Assembly: GCA_029556545.1 (NCBI GenBank)
Contig: JAKQEQ010000017.1
Location: 186,001-250,000 of the forward strand
Length of the DNA: 64,000 nt
Reading direction: 5' to 3'
Source of the DNA: Candidatus Hydrogenedentota bacterium
Lineage (GTDB): Bacteria; Hydrogenedentota; Hydrogenedentia; Hydrogenedentales; JAGMZX01
Below, one piece after another: positions 20,792 through 28,904 of this stretch. Numbering within the stretch: the stretch's first letter is position 1; each line of letters opens with the position of its first letter. Below the pieces are notes generated by a model. It did no database searches and was not told where the DNA came from. It was given only the letters and a program-made list of their open reading frames with translations. The translations under genes and the position numbers were made by a program.

Positions 20792-20926
20792 TCGCACGGC
20801 AGACCGACGGCGATTATTTCAGCCGGTGACGTAGCACGGGGGCACAGATACGCAATTTCTGTCCAAACAAGAAATCAGGTGCGAGTCTGATTCTCACCGT
20901 ATGTAAATGAATGGCCGGCGCTGAGG

Positions 20927-21241
20927 ATGGAAGCGGTTCTGACGGATTGGATAGCCGAGCGGGTACGGAGGCACGAGTTCACAGGCTTCCAGCAGGCGGA
21001 GATCGAGCGCGGAAATGACGCCCTTTCCCTTTCGGATATCGAGTACGCGCTGCTTAATGGTAGAATTATTGAGTCTAATCCGGATACGGGGCGAGGCGTG
21101 TCCTGCCTCGTGTACGGCGAGACTCAGCGCGGAGCGGCCCACGTTGTTTGTGGGCGCAACAAGTATTCATGGTTGGTGATCGCGACCGTTTACATACCGG
21201 CGTGGCCAAAATGGAAAAGCCCGACCGAAAGGAACCGATAG
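20927..21241 (+). CDS. DUF4258 domain toxin-like protein
   Basis: 104 residues. The segment SLSDIEYALLNGRIIESNPDTGRG...VVCGRNK...WLVIATVY is the DUF4258 pattern. DUF4258 proteins usually precede a YgiT/MqsA-type zinc-finger protein and are regarded as RNase-like toxins of the RelE/MqsR kind (family knowledge, mostly predicted). The stop TAG overlaps the GTG of the next gene, the usual coupling in such pairs. Confidence 0.7.
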   Translation: MEAVLTDWIAERVRRHEFTGFQQAEIERGNDALSLSDIEYALLNGRIIESNPDTGRGVSCLVYGETQRGAAHVVCGRNKYSWLVIATVYIPAWPKWKSPTERNR

Positions 21242-21477
21242 TGGAACCGTATGGTGATTGCATCTACTGCGGCGGCGAAGTCGTGGAGGAAGTGCGCAGC
21301 GTCGATTATCGAATTGAAGGACAGCTATACATCATCCAAAACGTTCCCGCCGGTGTGTGTCGGCAGTGCGGAGAAATGTTTTTTACCGCCGAAACCGCGC
21401 ATCGTATGGAGGCCGCCGTAACACAGCCCGCAGGCCCCCTGAATACCGTGCCCGTGCCGGTTGTCGCCATAAAGTAG
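21241..21477 (+). CDS. YgiT-type zinc-finger antitoxin
   Basis: 78 residues from GTG 21241, which overlaps the TAG of the DUF4258 gene and has AAAGGA seven bases upstream; ATG 21211 is an alternative giving 88 residues. Two CxxC pairs (CIYC and CRQC, about 35 residues apart) bind zinc, in the frame GDCIYCGGEVVEE ... VPAGVCRQCGEMFFTAET typical of YgiT/MqsA N-domains. There is no C-terminal HTH, as in the short YgiT class. Expected to neutralise the DUF4258 protein. Confidence 0.75.
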   Translation: MEPYGDCIYCGGEVVEEVRSVDYRIEGQLYIIQNVPAGVCRQCGEMFFTAETAHRMEAAVTQPAGPLNTVPVPVVAIK

Positions 21478-21788
21478 CCGCGATCCCCATGTTCGAGGGC
21501 ATGGTCGCCCCGATGAAAACGACTATCGGTTTTCCAACCGCGTTCAACAAGGAATTTCACCACATGGGCGGCACCATGCGCTACCTCAGCGCCGACAACC
21601 GTGATTTCCTGCCGGTGCTGGTGCGGGGGCTGGAGAACTGAATCGACAAAAGTGTGCATGGTTGCGTCTAAGAATGGGGTGTCGTTGTGCATCGAGCCCT
21701 CCCTGTTGTCGGGTTGGACTGATGCCGCGTGCGCCAGCGGAGCTGTGGATAGTAGGAAGGCCATCGAATTCTGTCTGGGAGAGAGACA
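21478..21788. other. Non-coding stretch with tail repeat copy B
   Basis: 311 bases between the YgiT gene and the methyltransferase. It contains tail repeat B (21564-21646). The remainder has no recognisable gene, hairpin or promoter. Confidence 0.65.
21564..21646 (+). repeat. Tail repeat, copy B
   Basis: Degenerate copy of the 3' end of the gene at 17545-18657; its translation still reads MRYLSADNRDF-LPVLVRGLEN before a stop. It lies 2.9 kb downstream of copy A, bracketing the DUF262/HEPN/AbrB/DUF4258/YgiT block. Confidence 0.75.
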
Positions 21789-22559
21789 ATGAGCGAAAAA
21801 CCGTGGTATGAGGCCCTGTTTCAAGACTACGGGCGAACGTACGACAAAGAGCCCTTCACGCAAGGCACGCAGGGAGAATGCGATTTCATCGAGAAGGAAC
21901 TTCGGTTTGACAAGTCGCTGAGGCTCCTCGATGTCGGCTGTGGCACCGGAAGGCACTCAATCGAGTTGGCCAAACGCGGCTATCACGTCACAGGAATCGA
22001 TCTGTCCGAATCGCAGCTTGCGAGAGCGCGTGAAAAGGCCACCGAACAACAGGTGAGCGTCGAATTCTTGCGGCATGATGCAAGGGCCCTGCCTTTTCAC
22101 GCCGAATTCGATGCGGTCATCATGCTTTGCGGAGGCGGTTTCCCGTTAATGGAAACGGACGAGATGAATTTCGAGATACTGAAGAACGCGACACGCTCCC
22201 TGAAAGGCGGCGGGAAATTGCTGTTTACCACGCTCAACGGGCTGTTCCCCTTGTACCATAATGTGGAGGCATTTTATGCCGAATCGAAACAGGAGGGCAC
22301 TAGCGTCTGCAGGAAGAACAGCTTTGACCTGATGACATTTCGTGATTTCAATATCGCGGAATTCGAAGACGACTCCGGGAACAAGAAGACCCTTTCCTGC
22401 AACCAGCGCTACTACGTGCCGAGTGAGATCACCTGGCTGCTGAAAACGCTCGGCTACGTCCGCATCGAAATCTTTGGCGCCAAGCTGGGCGCTTTCTCCA
22501 GAGACCATTCTCTGACCCCGGAGGATTTCGAGATGCTCGTGATTGGGCACAAGCATTGA
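21789..22559 (+). CDS. Class I SAM-dependent methyltransferase
   Basis: 256 residues; ATG 21789 with GGGAGAGA upstream. Motif I is LDVGCGTGRHSIELA (SAM Gly-rich loop), followed by the acidic VTGIDLSESQL and the motif II region DAVIMLCGGGFPLME. The fold is the small-molecule type (methyltransf_25/11). The substrate is unknown. It lies between tail repeats B and C and may belong to cargo of the island, or to the host chromosome. GC content is nearer to the chromosome than to the DUF262 block. Confidence 0.82.
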   Translation: MSEKPWYEALFQDYGRTYDKEPFTQGTQGECDFIEKELRFDKSLRLLDVGCGTGRHSIELAKRGYHVTGIDLSESQLARAREKATEQQVSVEFLRHDARALPFHAEFDAVIMLCGGGFPLMETDEMNFEILKNATRSLKGGGKLLFTTLNGLFPLYHNVEAFYAESKQEGTSVCRKNSFDLMTFRDFNIAEFEDDSGNKKTLSCNQRYYVPSEITWLLKTLGYVRIEIFGAKLGAFSRDHSLTPEDFEMLVIGHKH

Positions 22560-22560
22560 C

Positions 22561-22794
22561 TCGGGATACAGGCCAGCCGGCACAAGCGTTGCCGTGCCGC
22601 TCGTGTAGTTCCCGAGGCTGTTCCACGGCACGGCGGAGGAACGCGCGCGCTGGCGCCTGATTGGCAAAGGCGAGGGGATTCATTGGGAACTCCTGGACGA
22701 AGACATCAGTGCCGAGGGATTGCTCGCGGGCAGGCCATCCGGCGAAAGCCAGGCTTCGTTCCAGAAATGGCGCGAACAACGCGGAACGGAATGA
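22561..22794 (+). pseudogene. Broken DUF2442 family gene
   Basis: Reading frame from 22561: SGYRPAGTSVAVPLV, stop TAG 22606-22608, then FPRLFHGTAEERARWRLIG and WELLDEDISAEGLLAGRP, ending at TGA 22794. This matches DUF2442, where PL-x-WFPRL is conserved; the stop sits exactly at the Trp, a TGG-to-TAG change. The start is missing because the frame abuts the methyltransferase stop. DUF2442 proteins pair with DUF4160 in predicted toxin-antitoxin modules. Confidence 0.75.
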
Positions 22795-22805
22795 CCGCGT
22801 CGTTA

Positions 22806-22876
22806 TGCGGCGCCATGCGCTACCTCAGCGCCGAAAACGGGGAAATCCCGCCAGCGCCGGCGCGGGGCTGGAGAAA
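22806..22876 (+). repeat. Tail repeat, copy C (most diverged)
   Basis: CGCCATGCGCTACCTCAGCG and the downstream GCGGGGCTGGAGAA are shared with copies A and B; the middle has diverged. It lies right after the broken DUF2442 gene and before the next antitoxin promoter. Confidence 0.65.
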
Positions 22877-22945
22877 GCCTGAAGAGCCTCGCGCGAATGC
22901 GCAAAGGGCCGCGAAGCGGGTATCGGCGTGAGGGAAGGACGCCCG

Positions 22946-22974
22946 TTGACAGGGGAGGATACAGGTGTTAGCAT
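22946..22974 (+). promoter_or_regulatory. Sigma70-type promoter of a small antitoxin gene
   Basis: A perfect TTGACA (22946-22951), 17-base spacer and TAGCAT (22969-22974) lie about 35 bases before ATG 23010. It is one of the best -35 boxes in the window. Confidence 0.7.
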
Positions 22975-23009
22975 CAGAGTCGTTGAGAGACAAGAGAGGT
23001 CGTGCGACT

Positions 23010-23246
23010 ATGGCGCTCCCTTTTTCAGACATAGTCGAGCAGATTCGCCTGTTGGACGATGATTCCAAGCAGGCGCTTCTCGAGTTGTTGCATTCGTGGC
23101 TTCGGGAGGAACGTCGAGAACAGATCGCCCGGAATGCGAGGGAATCGCGTGAAAAGTACGCTTCCGGCAAGGCGCGCGGCGGCTCGCTCGACGATATGAT
23201 GACGGACCTGTATGCCGAAGATCGCGAGACTGACGTGGAGCGGTAG
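23010..23246 (+). CDS. Small antitoxin-like protein
   Basis: 78 residues from ATG 23010, preferred over the upstream in-frame start because the promoter -10 box at 22969 would overlap a longer gene. The acidic/basic helical product (VEQIRLLDDDSKQALLELL, then a long charged tail SLDDMMTDLYAEDRETDVER) resembles the toxin-wrapping antitoxin of RelB/VapB-like pairs. Its 3' end overlaps the start of a truncated RelE/YafQ-like toxin frame. No clear DNA-binding motif is seen. Confidence 0.6.
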   Translation: MALPFSDIVEQIRLLDDDSKQALLELLHSWLREERREQIARNARESREKYASGKARGGSLDDMMTDLYAEDRETDVER

Positions 23247-23364
23247 TTTCAAGCGCGCATTTCGCGCGCGCGTCCTCACGCACTCCCGCATGAACCGCTG
23301 TTTTCAAAGCAGTCTTGTCCGGTTTGGAAAATTGTCGGAGTGGTTGATTTCCAGTATGTCTTGA
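23212..23364 (+). pseudogene. Truncated RelE/YafQ-like toxin
   Basis: A 50-codon frame begins inside the preceding antitoxin gene: MPKIARLTWSGSFKRAFRAR, then VLTHSRMNRCFQSSLVRFGK, ending at TGA 23364. The beginning (W-x-x-S-F-x-R-A-F-x-x-R) is typical of YafQ/RelE mRNA interferases, which run to about 85-95 residues; the catalytic C-terminal strand (usually R-x-x-x-x-x) is missing. Probably decayed by a frameshift or deletion. Confidence 0.55.
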
Positions 23365-23436
23365 TATTCTATTCTAGACGGGAGTAAACAGGGTCTACTT
23401 GAGTTGACGATGATTGTTCTTGGGCGAGGTAATGAC

Positions 23437-23706
23437 ATGACTACGCGTGGGATGGTGATCACCTTCATTGTCTTGTTCATCCTATTGTTTGGAAGCATTA
23501 TTTCCTACCAACTGGAGATGCCCTATGACAACGCGCCTGCATCTCCTATTGAACGATGGCTTATCGTGTGCATTGTAGGTGGCCTGATTTCGGCCATTGG
23601 GGCTTGCTTCTTCACCGGAGCGATTGCTGCGGCTTTTGGAGCGTTTTCCGGGCCCGACATCGAAGGTCGAAGTTCGTCGGATTTGCCGCCCTTCGGCGGT
23701 GAATGA
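23437..23706 (+). CDS. Small two-helix membrane protein
   Basis: 89 residues from ATG 23437, which has GAGG eight bases upstream; a longer start at 23404 is possible. Two hydrophobic segments (VITFIVLFILLFGSIISY and WLIVCIVGGLISAIGACFF) flank a short acidic loop with NAPASPIERW. The tail is polar with DLPPFGGE. No family recognised. It sits at the downstream end of the accessory region and is AT-richer than the chromosome. Confidence 0.55.
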   Translation: MTTRGMVITFIVLFILLFGSIISYQLEMPYDNAPASPIERWLIVCIVGGLISAIGACFFTGAIAAAFGAFSGPDIEGRSSSDLPPFGGE

Positions 23707-23972
23707 GGGCTCGACATGATTCTAGTGCGTACGACTGTAGGCCAGTCTCTGGGGGGTAGTCGGTATAGGCCTCACGTTACAGATGGTTTGGACCCTTGGA
23801 AATTACGGGTGGAGTAATTATTATAGTAGACTATCCACAGGTGCGGCGATGTCGAGCGAGCCATGAGGCGTCAGAATAACGAGAAGAGCTAGCAATTATC
23901 TGCATGGTGCTCGGCTAGAGTAGCGACCCGCGAACCTTCTTGTACCTGCGGAATGCGATTAGCTTAGCAGAA

Positions 23973-24935
23973 CTACTCTAAGAACATGGGCTGAAGCCAC
24001 GCCATTGCGTCGCCCGCGCCGTAAAACTCGAAGCGGATGTAGGTGTACTTGCCTTCGGGATTGGCGGTGAACTGCGTCGCGGGTCCAGGCACATTCTGAA
24101 GAACGCGGCCCCTGTCGCCAATGACACGGATCTTCTGCGCGTTGTCAGCGCGCACGGATACGGTCAGGCCCTGCACGTCGATGGCGTCCACGGTAACTCC
24201 GGTCGATGAGTAGAATCGGCCGGTCTGCATGGCGGCCACAATTTCGTCAGCGCCGCGTGAATCCGACTGCACCATCACCCAGCCCATGCCCGCGTGATCG
24301 GGATAGGCATGACTGTCATCCGTGGCGAACCCGTAGATGCGCCGGCCTTGGGCAAGCAGCCTGTCCCATTTGTCCGTCGCCAGTTCGCTCCCTTCCAAGA
24401 CAAGGATGACGCCATTATAAATCTCGATGCCGGTGTAGCCCTGCCATTTCTCCAGCGACTCCAGCGGGCAGTGATTGTAGTTCTGTGTCCAGTTCGGGTG
24501 GTTGAAGATGGCGAACCCGCCTTCTTTCGCGACCTGATCGATCACGGCTTGGCGGTCGGCGCCGGGCGGGACCAGCGTTTTCGCGTCCACGTGGAGCAGA
24601 TGCGGCCCGTTGGCGCTAATCTCATTGCCCGCGATCAACGTCATCCCCTTGGAGTCCAGCGAATCGACGGGGGTTACCATATCATGGTCGGTGATCACCA
24701 GAAAGTCGTATCCGAGCCTCGCGAAGACGTCCACAACTTCCTGCGGCGGTTTCGCCCCGTCGCTCTGGTTGGTGTGCGTGTGAAGATTGCCGCGGAGCCA
24801 CGTGGCGACGTTCGGATCATAGGTGGATAGCAGCCTGGCGGGCGTCTTGGCGACTTCCTGCGCGCACGCGGCGCATGCCGCGACTACAACCAACAGGCAG
24901 AAACCGGTACGCATCAAGCTGATTCTCGGAGACAT
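23973..24935 (-). CDS. Secreted PHP-domain (CehA/McbA-type) metallohydrolase
   Basis: 320 residues with a signal peptide (ISLMRTGFCLLVVVAACAACA). The PHP domain begins at GNLHTHTNQSDG (metal-binding HxH plus Asp), then ARLGYDFLVITDHD and NHPNW, giving the typical four-motif metal site. The C-terminal 70 residues (VTVDAIDVQGLTVSVRADNAQKIRV) form a beta-sandwich. CehA/McbA-like PHP proteins hydrolyse phosphoesters or carbaryl-type esters; the substrate here is unknown. A related layout appears often in secreted proteins of this kind of bacterium (inference). Confidence 0.82.
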   Translation of the reverse strand: MSPRISLMRTGFCLLVVVAACAACAQEVAKTPARLLSTYDPNVATWLRGNLHTHTNQSDGAKPPQEVVDVFARLGYDFLVITDHDMVTPVDSLDSKGMTLIAGNEISANGPHLLHVDAKTLVPPGADRQAVIDQVAKEGGFAIFNHPNWTQNYNHCPLESLEKWQGYTGIEIYNGVILVLEGSELATDKWDRLLAQGRRIYGFATDDSHAYPDHAGMGWVMVQSDSRGADEIVAAMQTGRFYSSTGVTVDAIDVQGLTVSVRADNAQKIRVIGDRGRVLQNVPGPATQFTANPEGKYTYIRFEFYGAGDAMAWLQPMFLE

Positions 24936-25096
24936 GACTGACCCTCCCGATTATCGCAAGAACCATAACACAACCAAGACCCGGTGTTCAGGCAGCCTCA
25001 AGAGCCTGAACTCTTTTGTCCTCAACTTTGTGCCCCTGCGGTGCATCTTGATCATGGAGGTGTGTGCCTCCGGACAAGATTGCGCCGCCTTCCTTC

Positions 25097-25123
25097 TTGC
25101 AAGATGTCGGCACGGGCTATAGT
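25097..25123 (+). promoter_or_regulatory. Possible promoter for the beta-propeller protein
   Basis: TTGCAA (25097-25102), 15-base spacer, TATAGT (25118-25123), 65 bases before GTG 25188. The spacer is short. Confidence 0.4.
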
Positions 25124-25187
25124 GTAGCGCAAACAAGGCCCTGTTTCGGGTTCAGTTCAACGCGGCGGCTTACGCCTTGAGGAGCGT

Positions 25188-26726
25188 GTGAAAGCCATGG
25201 TCTCCCGACACAATACGCATCGGTGCATTGGCGTGTTCTTATCCTCGCTGCTGGTCCTGGTAACGGACGCGTTTGCGGACGAACCGCCCGTCGACATCGG
25301 CCGGCGCCTCGAACTCTTCGTAGACACGTATTTGATCGACGGCATGCAGGGCGCGGCGGAACTGCGCTTGCACCACCCGGTACGCCGGGAAGTCGCCATC
25401 GTGCACGACGCGCCGTGGGAAGGCAACGGCGGCGGCTACCACACCGTATTTCAGGACGACGAGGTGTATCGCATGTACTACCATGCCTGGCAGACCCCGC
25501 TGTCCGGCGGGCAAACGCATCCCCTCTACATCGCTTACGCCGAGAGCCCGGACGGCATCCATTGGGTCAAGCCGAACCTTGGCCTCGTGGAGTTCAATGG
25601 TACACGAGCCAACAACATCGTGCTTGCCGAAATCAACGGAGGCGAATGCCACGATTTTGCGCCGTTCAAGGACACGAACCCAGGGGTGGCGCCGGGCGAG
25701 GAATACAAGGCGATCGGCTTGGGCAGAAACCCGCACGGACTCTACGCGTTCAAGTCGTCCGATGCGATTCATTGGACGCTCTGCAACGGCAGCGCGCCCG
25801 TCATGACGGGGCATCCGTTCGATACGCAGAACATCACGTTCTGGGACCCAACGATTGGCAAGTACCGCGCCTATATCCGCGATTTTGAGAATGGTTGCCG
25901 CGGCATCATGACGGCGACCTCGGATGACTACCTCCATTGGTCGGAACGGGAGTGGCTGGAGTTCCCGGACGCGCCGACGGAACAGCTCTACACCAATCAG
26001 GTCAAGCCGTACTATCGCGCCGCGCATATCCTCATCGGTTTTCCCTCGCGCTACGTCGATCGCGGCTGGACGCCCGCCACGCGCGCGCTGCCCTCGCTCG
26101 ACCTGCGCGAGGAACGCGCAAGGACAAGCGAGCGGTACGGCACGGCCGTCACGGACGCCCTCTTCATGACCAGCCGCGACGGACGAACATTCCACCGCTG
26201 GGACGAGGCGTTCATCCGCCCGGGTTTGCGTACGCGGCATAATTGGGCTTACGGCGACAATTACATCGCGTGGCACGTGGTCGAGACGGCATCGGCCGAC
26301 GACGATTCGCCGCGGGAATTGTCCCTTTACGCCACGGAGAGCTACTTCACCGGCGACAGTTCGCGACTGCGACGTTACACCATGCGGATAGACGGGTTCG
26401 CATCCGTCTTCGCGCCGCTGGGCGGCGGCGAGATGACGACCAAGCCGCTGATCTTCTCCGGCGACCGCCTGACCCTCAATTTCTCGACATCCGCGGGCGG
26501 CGGTATCCGCGTCGAGATACAGGATGCGGCGGGCAATCCGGTTCCCGGCTATGCGTTGGACGCCTGCGACGAAATCTTCGGTGATGCGCTCGAATGCGCC
26601 GTGCAATGGCGCGGCAATGCGGACATCGCCCCGCTCGCCGGACAGCCCGTTCGTCTCCGGTTTGCCCTTAAGGACGCCGACGTGTTCGCCCTGCGCTTTG
26701 CCGGGTCCATTACCTCAGAGAAGTAG
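25188..26726 (+). CDS. Secreted five-bladed beta-propeller, glycosidase-like
   Basis: 512 residues from GTG 25188 (GAGGAG upstream), with a signal peptide (CIGVFLSSLLVLVTDAFA). Repeated patterns typical of GH32/43/130-like propellers appear: YRMYYHAWQ, IAYAESPDGIHWVKPNLGLVE, YAFKSSDAIHWTL, FWDPTIGKYRAYIRDFE, MTATSDDYLHWSE and TSRDGRTFHRWDEAF (S-x-D-G-x-x-W/F). The C-terminal 100 residues form a beta domain (RVEIQDAAGNPVPGYAL). Probably binds or cleaves a glycan outside the cell; no catalytic residue can be assigned with confidence. Confidence 0.75.
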   Translation: MKAMVSRHNTHRCIGVFLSSLLVLVTDAFADEPPVDIGRRLELFVDTYLIDGMQGAAELRLHHPVRREVAIVHDAPWEGNGGGYHTVFQDDEVYRMYYHAWQTPLSGGQTHPLYIAYAESPDGIHWVKPNLGLVEFNGTRANNIVLAEINGGECHDFAPFKDTNPGVAPGEEYKAIGLGRNPHGLYAFKSSDAIHWTLCNGSAPVMTGHPFDTQNITFWDPTIGKYRAYIRDFENGCRGIMTATSDDYLHWSEREWLEFPDAPTEQLYTNQVKPYYRAAHILIGFPSRYVDRGWTPATRALPSLDLREERARTSERYGTAVTDALFMTSRDGRTFHRWDEAFIRPGLRTRHNWAYGDNYIAWHVVETASADDDSPRELSLYATESYFTGDSSRLRRYTMRIDGFASVFAPLGGGEMTTKPLIFSGDRLTLNFSTSAGGGIRVEIQDAAGNPVPGYALDACDEIFGDALECAVQWRGNADIAPLAGQPVRLRFALKDADVFALRFAGSITSEK

Positions 26727-26930
26727 GCGGCGGGGCTGACACAGGGCATGGCAGCAAGCCCGGCTCAGGCTGTAAGGCCTTGCGGAATCCGGCCAATGGG
26801 CATAGAATGGAGACGTCCTTCAATATGCGGGGCCGCCGTCGCGGAGGGAAATGATGTGGTGACGGCGAGACGCGCTCGAATACCAGGGTTCGAACTTGCG
26901 GCGATTGCGGTCGTCAGAGGAGGTCGGTGT

Positions 26931-27566
26931 ATGTGCGTTACTTCCAGAAGACTGCTCCAAGGGGCATTGTGCGTGGCGCTGCTGGCGCTTGCGCCGGGAT
27001 GCATCATCAAGGTGCCGATACAGGATTCCCAGTCGATCGCGTTCCCGCAAGGCGTCTACGACGTATCCATTGGCGGTCCGGGTGAGCAGGTGTTCAACCT
27101 GACGATTCCCATCTCCTCCTTGTGCAGTCTCCCGACGGCGGGCGACGTCATCACGGAGTTTCTCGCAAGCGGTCAGGGACTGCCGATTGGACGGTTCCTG
27201 CTTGAAGCCGACCACGCATGGGTGGAAGCATTCACGTTCGGATTTGACGGTGCGAATTTCCCTATAAGTACACAAGTAGGTGAACCTTTTGAGTTAAGGG
27301 CCCGCATAGTGGGTCCGGACGGCGAACTGGCGCGTTGCAGCGCAACGCAGATTCCCCCGCTCGCGGCGTTAACGATGATTGCCAAGCCCACCTCGCCCAT
27401 CGACATCCTGCAGTTTCATTTGCCGCCCGGCGAATGCCTGCGTGCCGAATTCATACTCACGGGGAAGAACCCGCGCGTGAATTTTCCTGTCGCGGTCGGG
27501 ATAACGATGAAGGTGGAACTCCACACCCGTGGTTTTATCGACGTGAGTGCTTTCGGCCTGCCCTGA
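26931..27566 (+). CDS. Lipoprotein of unknown function
   Basis: 211 residues from ATG 26931 with AGAGGAGG upstream; the longer frame from 26748 lacks a signal. The lipoprotein signal (LLQGALCVALLALAPGC) has its lipobox Cys near residue 24. The rest looks beta-rich, with two Cys (SSLCSLP and ARCSA) that may pair, and no family is recognised. No operon partner: 204 bases after the propeller gene. Confidence 0.7.
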   Translation: MCVTSRRLLQGALCVALLALAPGCIIKVPIQDSQSIAFPQGVYDVSIGGPGEQVFNLTIPISSLCSLPTAGDVITEFLASGQGLPIGRFLLEADHAWVEAFTFGFDGANFPISTQVGEPFELRARIVGPDGELARCSATQIPPLAALTMIAKPTSPIDILQFHLPPGECLRAEFILTGKNPRVNFPVAVGITMKVELHTRGFIDVSAFGLP

Positions 27567-27875
27567 GAACACGGCATTTGTGCTGGGTTTGGTTACATTG
27601 AATGCCCGCCGCGAACTCGCGCCGCGTATGGAATCATGCGTGTGTGAATTGTGATGGTTGTCCCTTGCGGGGCTGTCGATCGAATCATGTCTGTGCCACT
27701 AGTCTGGCGTTGAGCCGGATGATATGCCATGCTTCCGTCAGGTGGGAGGGCTGACAGGAAGGAAGGTCCCGCTTGCTGGACGGATGACAGGCACAGTTGG
27801 TCTAGGTTCACCGGACAATGAACGAACTGGTCTCGCGGGACCGCCCCATCCAAGCGCCGGAGCGACAGCCAGAGG
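27567..27875. other. Convergent intergenic region without features
   Basis: 309 bases between convergent genes. I searched for tRNA, hairpin-plus-T terminators and small frames and found none that convince. Confidence 0.6.
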
Positions 27876-28904
27876 TCATTTCAGCGCGCCGGTCTCCGGG
27901 GCATAACGCCAGTCCCGGCCGGGATAGGGGTGCTCGGGCAAGACCGCCAGGTAGCCGGGCCGGACCAGTTCTTCGAGGGAAGCGGGCCAACGGCCCTGAT
28001 CGCGGTGGAACTTCTCAAGGACGTTTCGGATAGCGGTCTCACGGCGGCGCAGGTCCTCGTCGAGCAACGACGTATTGCGCACGACGCCGTCCGCGTCGAT
28101 GAAGAAGCTTCCGCCGAAGGGGTCTTGCGGCAGCGCCGTGATAACGCCGGCGCGGAGAAGTTCATCGAGGTCTTTCACGGGCGTGCGGGTCCGGCGCGCG
28201 TGGCGAGCGGCCTGTTCCGTGAGTGCGCGACAGTACTCGCGGATGGCCAGTTCCTCCAGCTTGCGCACCGCCATGTCGCGCAGCAGGCGGTCGTCGCTTT
28301 CCGCCAGCTTCTCCCACATCTCCCGCTCGATGGCCGTGTCCGTAATAGCGCCCGCCTCGCGCAACTTGTCCACAAGATCCGCGACAAAGGCGGGCGCGCG
28401 ACCCGTGTCGGCGCTCATGGCAAGATACAACCGCGCCCGCTCGCGGGCACCCGGCTCGCCTTTCCGATTCAGGAGATGGATCATCGCCATCTCATATGGC
28501 AGTTCCCACGCGGTCGGCACTTGGGCCACGCCCTTTTCGAGGAGTCGTAGGCCCGCGTCGTCGTCGGCGCGCAGCGACGCGAGGAAGATACCGCCGTAGC
28601 GGTACACGTCCTTGAAATACGGATCAAGGCGCACGCACGTGTGCAGCATGTGGTTGAGCCACGTGAACGCGCGGTCGCCCTTCAGTTCCGACGCCGTGTA
28701 TTGAACGCAGCGGAGCCACAAGAAGTCGGCGATGATACTGTCCATGCCGCAGGTGAAGTAATTCAGCAGCTTCTCGTTGGGCAGGTAGAGCAGTTCGTCC
28801 TTCACTGGGGCGCGGGCGGCGTCCACCCGCAATTGCGCGGTAATGACGAGCGTGACCAGCAGCGCGACGCCGCAAAGCGCCAACATTCGGACGGCGCTGC
28901 TCAT
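27876..28904 (-). CDS. TPR-like membrane-anchored protein of an ABC exporter operon
   Basis: 342 residues from ATG 28904, which overlaps the TGA of the upstream permease gene (ATGA). One N-terminal helix (MLALCGVALLVTLVITAQLRV) anchors a helical domain with superhelical repeats (FKDVYRYGGIFLASLRAD, LRLLEKGVAQVPTAWELPYE). Near the C-terminus are two copies of a short motif, RTPVKDLDELLRAGVITALPQDPFGG and RWPASLEELVRPGYLAVLPEHPY, of the kind found in type II secretion pseudopilin-like proteins. Probably a periplasmic partner of the ABC transporter; mechanism unknown. Confidence 0.65.
   Translation of the reverse strand: MSSAVRMLALCGVALLVTLVITAQLRVDAARAPVKDELLYLPNEKLLNYFTCGMDSIIADFLWLRCVQYTASELKGDRAFTWLNHMLHTCVRLDPYFKDVYRYGGIFLASLRADDDAGLRLLEKGVAQVPTAWELPYEMAMIHLLNRKGEPGARERARLYLAMSADTGRAPAFVADLVDKLREAGAITDTAIEREMWEKLAESDDRLLRDMAVRKLEELAIREYCRALTEQAARHARRTRTPVKDLDELLRAGVITALPQDPFGGSFFIDADGVVRNTSLLDEDLRRRETAIRNVLEKFHRDQGRWPASLEELVRPGYLAVLPEHPYPGRDWRYAPETGALK

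Noticed and set aside
20860-20920. tRNA-like arm near GGTGCGAGTCTGATTCTCACC-like hairpin
   Set aside because: Only one short stem; no acceptor stem, D-arm or anticodon arm can be assembled around it.
25239-26606. 455-codon minus-strand frame opposite the beta-propeller gene
   Set aside because: No domain or signal; the plus product has five propeller-like motifs and a signal peptide.
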